The translations under genes were made by a program, and so were the position numbers. From the NCBI GenBank assembly GCA_030152145.1, contig JASLIL010000096.1, positions 1 through 10,744 on the forward strand: DNA of 10,744 bases. Reading direction: 5' to 3'. Shown here piece after piece: positions 7,242 to 10,744 of this stretch (its first letter is position 1; each line of letters opens with the position of its first letter). The notes beneath the pieces are model-generated. The model was not told the origin of the DNA. It made no database searches and was given only the letters and a program-made list of their open reading frames with translations. The stretch is from Tissierellales bacterium (GTDB taxonomy: Bacteria > Bacillota > Clostridia > Tissierellales > JASKZW01).

Positions 7242-8258
7242 ATGTCTAATTTAGGTGAAAAAATTAAAAATTCATCCTTTTTTGTAAATAAAATCTATAT
7301 TTTATTTATATTTTTCCTGCTCATATTAGAAGACTTTAACTTAGGCTTCTATTACTTTCTCTTTGGAGCTATATTTTATTCAATTAATATAATGACTGCC
7401 CGAGTTCCCATAGAGTTTGAAGGCAGCTTTGAACCTTTAACCTATAACTATAAGAAAACAGAAAGTAAGGATTTAAAATTAGATTTATGGCTACCAGAAA
7501 ATCCCAAGACCAAAAATCCTATGGTTTTTTTCTGTCATGGCGGCGGGTGGATATCTGGTTTTAGAAACCAACCCAACAATGTATCCTGGTGTAAGTACCT
7601 AGCATCTCAGGGTCTAGCTGTCGTAAGCATTGACTACAGGTATGGTTTTAAAAATACCATGGAGGATATTTTATCCGACTACAGTGATGCTCTAAGCTAT
7701 GTTAAAAATCACAATCAAGACTTAAAGATAGACAAGGATAATATAGTCCTTATGGGGCTTTCAGCCGGTGCTCACCTTTCCCTTCTTTATGCCAGCTACT
7801 TTACTGCTATTAAAAAGGAAGAAATGACCAAGGGAATAAAGGCTGTTGTATCCTATTATGGACCAAGTGACCTTTGTGATATATTAGAAGATGATAATAA
7901 ATCTCTCTTTGCAAAATTTGCCCTTAAAACTACTATAGAAAATGAAGATAATGAGACCGAAAAGCTCTTAGGTAAAAATAAAATATACCAATACTACTCA
8001 CCTATATCATGGGTTGGTAAGTCTATGATACCTTGTTTGTTGGTTCATGGGATGAAGGATAACACAGTACCCTACCAATCATCTCTTAAGCTTTATGAAA
8101 AACTTAAAGATCTTAATGTGGAAGTAGAACTTCTTAGTCATCCAGAAGCAGATCATGTGTTTGATACATCTATGAAAGATAAAAAAACAAAGGAATTAAT
8201 AGAAGCTACAAAACAATATATTATAAGGAAAATTGGAGGAAATAATGAAAATAAGTAA
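7242..8258 (+). CDS. Membrane-anchored esterase/lipase, HSL/BD-FAE-like alpha/beta hydrolase
   Basis: This is a 338-residue serine hydrolase with an N-terminal membrane anchor. Two hydrophobic stretches (about 17-30 and 34-51, separated by a short EDFN turn) form a probable hairpin before the catalytic domain. The catalytic domain then begins near residue 64. Seen: oxyanion motif HGGGW (99-103) of the hormone-sensitive-lipase type, nucleophile elbow GLSAG with Ser174, acid Asp273 in HGMKDNTVP, and base His305 in ADHVF. All catalytic residues are intact, so it is probably active on short acyl or aryl esters. If both stretches span the membrane the catalytic domain would face the cytosol; with a single span it could face outward. 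The ATG follows a poor GGTGAT-like site 15 bases after the preceding hydrolase, and its last 14 bases overlap recX. Substrate is unknown. Confidence 0.88.
   Translation: MSNLGEKIKNSSFFVNKIYILFIFFLLILEDFNLGFYYFLFGAIFYSINIMTARVPIEFEGSFEPLTYNYKKTESKDLKLDLWLPENPKTKNPMVFFCHGGGWISGFRNQPNNVSWCKYLASQGLAVVSIDYRYGFKNTMEDILSDYSDALSYVKNHNQDLKIDKDNIVLMGLSAGAHLSLLYASYFTAIKKEEMTKGIKAVVSYYGPSDLCDILEDDNKSLFAKFALKTTIENEDNETEKLLGKNKIYQYYSPISWVGKSMIPCLLVHGMKDNTVPYQSSLKLYEKLKDLNVEVELLSHPEADHVFDTSMKDKKTKELIEATKQYIIRKIGGNNENK
8235..8240 (+). promoter_or_regulatory. Shine-Dalgarno site that places the recX start at 8245
   Basis: GGAGGA lies inside the end of the preceding esterase gene, four bases before ATG at 8245-8247. 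It overlaps the upstream TTG (8233), which therefore is unlikely to be the start. Confidence 0.75.
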
Positions 8259-8862
8259 AATAGAAGTACAGAAAAACAACAAAGAAAGAGTTAATATATA
8301 TCTAGACGGAGAATTTGCTTTTGGGCTAGATATGGAACTTGTATATAGACATAGTCTGTCAAAAAACATGGAGCTGGATAAAGACTTTATAGATAAGGTA
8401 CTTTTAGATGATGAAAGAGCCAAGGCCAAAGACACTGCCTTCAGATTTTTAAGCTATAGAATAAGGGCTGAAAAAGAAGTTTATGATGACCTTATAAAAA
8501 AAGGCTTTTCTGAGGAAATTGCTCTCGAGACCTTGGACTACTTAAGGGAACAGAAGCTAGTAGATGATCTTGAATTTGCCAAAATATTTATGAGAGATAA
8601 GATAAACTTAAACAACTACGGACCTATGAGAATAAAAAATGACCTTTACCTTAAGGGAATTGACTCATCTATTATAAGTGAGGTTCTGGAAGAGGATGAA
8701 AGTGAATTTGACAGAGCTATGAAAGCTGGCGAGAAAAAAATCTACTCCTATAGAAATGATCAACCAAAGGACCAATACAGAAAGCTATCTGGTTTTCTAC
8801 AAAGAAGAGGCTTTAGCTACTCTGTTGTTAAAGATGTAGTAAAGGAGCTCGTTAAATGGTAG
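8245..8862 (+). CDS. recX: Regulatory protein RecX
   Basis: RecX binds RecA filaments and modulates (usually inhibits) recombination and strand exchange in the cytosol. From the chosen ATG it is 205 residues, typical for Firmicute RecX. Seen: an N-terminal beta-rich part (KISKIEVQKNNKERVNIYLDG) common to this family, then three-helix RecX repeats: FLSYRIRAEKEVYDDLIKKGF followed by DYLREQKLVDDLEFAKIFMRDK, then GPMRIKNDLYLKGID, then a C-terminal unit ending FLQRRGFSYSVVKDVV. The start at 8245 has GGAGGA upstream; a TTG at 8233 would add four residues that overlap the ribosome site. It overlaps the esterase by 14 bases and the next gene by 7, so expression is probably coupled to both. No LexA-type box was noticed before the unit. 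recA is not in the window. Confidence 0.93.
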   Translation: MKISKIEVQKNNKERVNIYLDGEFAFGLDMELVYRHSLSKNMELDKDFIDKVLLDDERAKAKDTAFRFLSYRIRAEKEVYDDLIKKGFSEEIALETLDYLREQKLVDDLEFAKIFMRDKINLNNYGPMRIKNDLYLKGIDSSIISEVLEEDESEFDRAMKAGEKKIYSYRNDQPKDQYRKLSGFLQRRGFSYSVVKDVVKELVKW

Positions 8863-9125
8863 AAAGACACTTTGTCTACATTTTAGAATGCAGAGATAAA
8901 ACTCTCTACACTGGCTGGACTAAAAACCTAAATAAAAGGCTGGAAAAACACAATAGTGGGAAAGGAGCCAAATATACTAGAGGTAGAACACCCTGTAAAT
9001 TAGTCTACTATAGCTGCTTTCCCACTAAATCTTTAGCCCTTAAAGAAGAAGCAAGGATTAAAAAACTAAAAAAAAATCAAAAAATAAAACTAAGTAAAAA
9101 TTTATCTATCCTCCCAGTCCAGTGA
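8856..9125 (+). CDS. Small GIY-YIG domain protein, UPF0213 (YhbQ/YazA-like)
   Basis: This is an 89-residue stand-alone GIY-YIG nuclease-like protein. Seen: VYILECRDKTLYTGWT (7-22) as the GIY...YIG strands, with Tyr replaced in part by TGW as is common in this group, Arg28 in NKRLEKHN as the catalytic arginine, HNSGKGAKYTRGRTP (32-46), and Glu64/Glu65 in LKEEARIKKL where the metal-binding glutamate lies. The lysine-rich tail (KKLKKNQKIKLSK) could contact nucleic acid. The start ATG overlaps the recX stop (ATGGTAG) and is preceded by AAAGGAG (8841-8847). Small proteins of this kind are thought to act on DNA, but their physiological role is poorly settled. Its final 24 bases overlap the end of the opposing glpK. 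The family call is secure; nuclease activity is inferred. Confidence 0.92.
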   Translation: MVERHFVYILECRDKTLYTGWTKNLNKRLEKHNSGKGAKYTRGRTPCKLVYYSCFPTKSLALKEEARIKKLKKNQKIKLSKNLSILPVQ

Positions 9126-10601
9126 CCTTTTTACAGCCTTCTTCCATCCACTATAGTAGCTATCTACTTTATCTTGATTCAGGGAGGGCTTAAAATTACA
9201 ATTTAATCTATAAGAGTTAGATAGATCCTTACAGCTTTCCCAAAATCCTACAGAAAGACCAGCTAAGTAAGCAGCTCCAAGAGCTGTCAACTCTATGATC
9301 TCAGGTCTTTTAACACAAACCCCTAACATATCTGATTGAAACTGCATAAGAAAGTTATTAGCCACTGCTCCACCATCAACCTTTAATTCCCTTAGTTTAA
9401 TCTGTGAATCCTCCTCCATGGCTTCCAGTATATCCTTGGTCTGATAGGCTATAGACTCTAAACCCGCCCTAACCAAATGTTTTTTATTTGCTCCGCGACT
9501 TAGACCAACTATAGTGCCTCTAGCATACATATCCCAGTAAGGAGCTCCTAGGCCTACAAAAGCTGGGACTAGATAGACTCCATTGTTGTCCTCTACAGAC
9601 AAGGCCAGCTTTTCCGATTCCTCAGCATGGCCTATAAGCTCCATTTCATCTCTCATCCACTGAACAACGGCCCCAGCAACAAATATACTTCCCTCAAGGG
9701 CATAGGTAATTTTTCCATCCAATCCCCAGGCTATGGTTGTCAGAAGACCATTTTTGCTTTCAACTATATTACATCCAGTATTCATAAGCATAAAACCACC
9801 TGTACCATAGGTACTTTTAGCCATTCCTGCTTCAAAACAATTGTGACCAAAAAGTGAGGCTTGTTGATCTCCTGCTATACCAGAAATAGGAATCTTAGCT
9901 CCTCCAAAAGTATATTCATCTGTATAGCCATAAATTTCACTAGAAGACCTAACCTCTGGCAACATAGATCTAGGTATATCTAGTCTCTGTAGTAATTTAT
10001 CATCCCAATCCAATTTTCTTATATTATAAATCATAGTTCTTGAAGCATTGGAGTAGTCTGTCATATGTACTTTACCACGAGTAAGATTCCAAAGAATCCA
10101 ACTATCTATAGTTCCAAAAAGAAGTCTACCCTCATTAGCTTTTTCCCTAGCTCCTTCTACATTATCAAGAATCCACTTTATCTTAGTAGCTGAAAAGTAA
10201 GCGTCTATAACCAGTCCTGTATTTCTTCTTACATAACTATCCCAACCTTCTTTCTTTAACTGGTCACAGATATCTGCTGTTCTCCTACATTGCCAAACTA
10301 TAGCATTATATACAGGTAGGCCCGTATCTTTTTCCCAAACAACTGTAGTCTCCCTTTGATTTGTAATACCAATAGCTGCTATTTCAAAGGGCCTAATACC
10401 TGTGGTCTCTAGAACCTCCCTAGCTACTCCTGACTGAGTTCCCCATATCTCCATAGGGTCATGCTCTACCCAACCCAACTTAGGATAATACTGCTTAAAG
10501 TCATTCTGAGCAATCTTTACTACCTTACCCTCCTTGTCAAAAATTATAGCACGAGAACTGGTAGTACCTTGATCTAGCGCCATTATATATTTCTTCTCCA
10601 T
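9102..10601 (-). CDS. glpK: Glycerol kinase, lacking the HPr-phosphorylated histidine
   Basis: It phosphorylates glycerol to sn-glycerol-3-phosphate in the cytosol, and belongs to the FGGY kinase family; 499 residues is normal length. Seen: N-terminal phosphate loop DQGTTSSRA (10-18), NQRETTVVWEKDTG (81-94), WQCRRT (103-108), GTIDSWILWNLT (163-174), TDYSNASRT (181-189), catalytic base Asp245 in GIAGDQQASLFG, GTGGFMLMNTG (266-276), and the C-terminal ATP-site motif VDGGAVANNFLMQFQSD (408-424). In Bacillus and Enterococcus enzymes a His at 230-232 in a YHFFG loop is phosphorylated by HPr; here the aligned loop reads EYTFGG with Thr231. The ATG follows AGGAGG (10608-10613) after six bases. No glycerol facilitator gene or glpD is visible beside it. 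The 3' end converges on and overlaps the GIY-YIG gene. Confidence 0.97.
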   Translation of the reverse strand: MEKKYIMALDQGTTSSRAIIFDKEGKVVKIAQNDFKQYYPKLGWVEHDPMEIWGTQSGVAREVLETTGIRPFEIAAIGITNQRETTVVWEKDTGLPVYNAIVWQCRRTADICDQLKKEGWDSYVRRNTGLVIDAYFSATKIKWILDNVEGAREKANEGRLLFGTIDSWILWNLTRGKVHMTDYSNASRTMIYNIRKLDWDDKLLQRLDIPRSMLPEVRSSSEIYGYTDEYTFGGAKIPISGIAGDQQASLFGHNCFEAGMAKSTYGTGGFMLMNTGCNIVESKNGLLTTIAWGLDGKITYALEGSIFVAGAVVQWMRDEMELIGHAEESEKLALSVEDNNGVYLVPAFVGLGAPYWDMYARGTIVGLSRGANKKHLVRAGLESIAYQTKDILEAMEEDSQIKLRELKVDGGAVANNFLMQFQSDMLGVCVKRPEIIELTALGAAYLAGLSVGFWESCKDLSNSYRLNCNFKPSLNQDKVDSYYSGWKKAVKRSLDWEDR

Positions 10602-10617
10602 AATCTACCTCCTAAAA

Positions 10618-10645
10618 AGAATATAGATATTTCTATCTATATTCT
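10618..10645 (-). terminator. Perfect 12-bp hairpin ahead of glpK
   Basis: AGAATATAGATA (10618-10629) and TATCTATATTCT (10634-10645) are perfect complements around the loop TTTC. Read in the glpK direction the stem ends in a run of five Ts, which then leads into the glpK AGGAGG site. This looks like an AT-rich intrinsic terminator or attenuator. The stop codon of the upstream gene (10633-10635) lies inside it, so translation of that gene would reach and could melt the stem. No separate glpK promoter is obvious in the 31 bases before glpK. Confidence 0.5.
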
Positions 10646-10743
10646 AATAATCTAAAATTGTTCTTTAAAAATTCCTCTTCCCAAGCTGTTGGATATTTAC
10701 CAATAGCCCATTCTTTCATAACCACAGAATCATTAGGATTTAG
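10633..10743 (-). CDS. C-terminal end of an unidentified gene, 5' part outside window
   Basis: Only 36 codons before the TAG stop are visible on the minus strand. The peptide includes VVMKEWAIGKYP and WEEEFLKNNFRLLEYR, charged and aromatic, and is compatible with the C-terminal helix of a soluble enzyme. I do not recognise the family. The other two minus-strand frames are less convincing: one has a stop within four codons of the edge. The gene points the same way as glpK and ends 31 bases before it, so it may share an operon subject to the hairpin between them. Confidence 0.6.
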   Translation of the reverse strand, partial: LNPNDSVVMKEWAIGKYPTAWEEEFLKNNFRLLEYR

Positions 10744-10744
10744 G

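Noticed and set aside
8233..8244. TTG start for recX giving four extra residues
   Set aside because: Those codons are themselves the Shine-Dalgarno sequence for the ATG at 8245, which matches the usual RecX N-terminus.
8196..8435. Minus-strand open frame of 79 codons, serine/leucine-rich
   Set aside because: It is the complement of the esterase end and recX start; the composition is that of a shadow frame and there is no start signal.
9058..9100. A-rich tract at the end of the GIY-YIG gene as an intrinsic terminator
   Set aside because: There is a homopolymer-rich tract but no convincing GC stem before it on the relevant strand, and it encodes the lysine-rich tail of the protein.
9627..9857. 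Plus-strand open frame of 76 codons
   Set aside because: It is antisense to the conserved core of glpK, with no ribosome binding site or recognisable motif.

Overview
The window looks like ordinary chromosome of a low-GC Gram-positive anaerobe, most likely a Clostridia/Tissierellia-type Firmicute. This rests on AT-rich DNA, heavy use of AGA/AGG/ATA/CTA codons, strong AGGAGG-type ribosome binding sites, TGnTATAAT extended -10 promoters, and the character of the LacZ, GlpK and RecX proteins. Genus cannot be set from sequence alone. No CRISPR array, tRNA, rRNA, transposase or phage gene was seen.

Positions 1-6073 (minus strand) hold a lactose/galactose operon, transcribed lacZ, a LacI/GalR-type repressor, galK, then galM (cut by the left window edge). 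LacZ splits lactose, GalM interconverts galactose anomers and GalK makes galactose-1-phosphate. The repressor gene sits second in the operon and ends in the ribosome binding site of galK. A large compound hairpin lies between lacZ and the repressor. GalT, GalE and a sugar transporter are not visible here.

Positions 6074-6218 are a compact divergent control region. It has one extended -10 promoter per direction and an 18-bp palindrome just downstream of the lacZ promoter, the best operator candidate.

Positions 6219-9125 (plus strand) form a tightly packed unit of four genes: an alpha/beta hydrolase with a cysteine in place of the nucleophilic serine, a membrane-anchored serine esterase, recX, and a small GIY-YIG protein. 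The last three overlap or nearly touch, which suggests translational coupling. The pairing of lipid/ester-type hydrolases with recombination genes has no obvious functional logic.

Positions 9102-10601 (minus strand) encode glycerol kinase, whose 3' end overlaps that of the GIY-YIG gene by 24 bp. It lacks the histidine that HPr phosphorylates in many Firmicute enzymes. Upstream, a perfect 12-bp hairpin separates it from the end of an unidentified gene that runs off the right edge.

Nothing amounts to a clearly new system. The points most worth checking are the Cys-type hydrolase, the palindromic operator, the lacZ-repressor hairpin, the unusual GlpK regulatory loop and the converging gene overlap.
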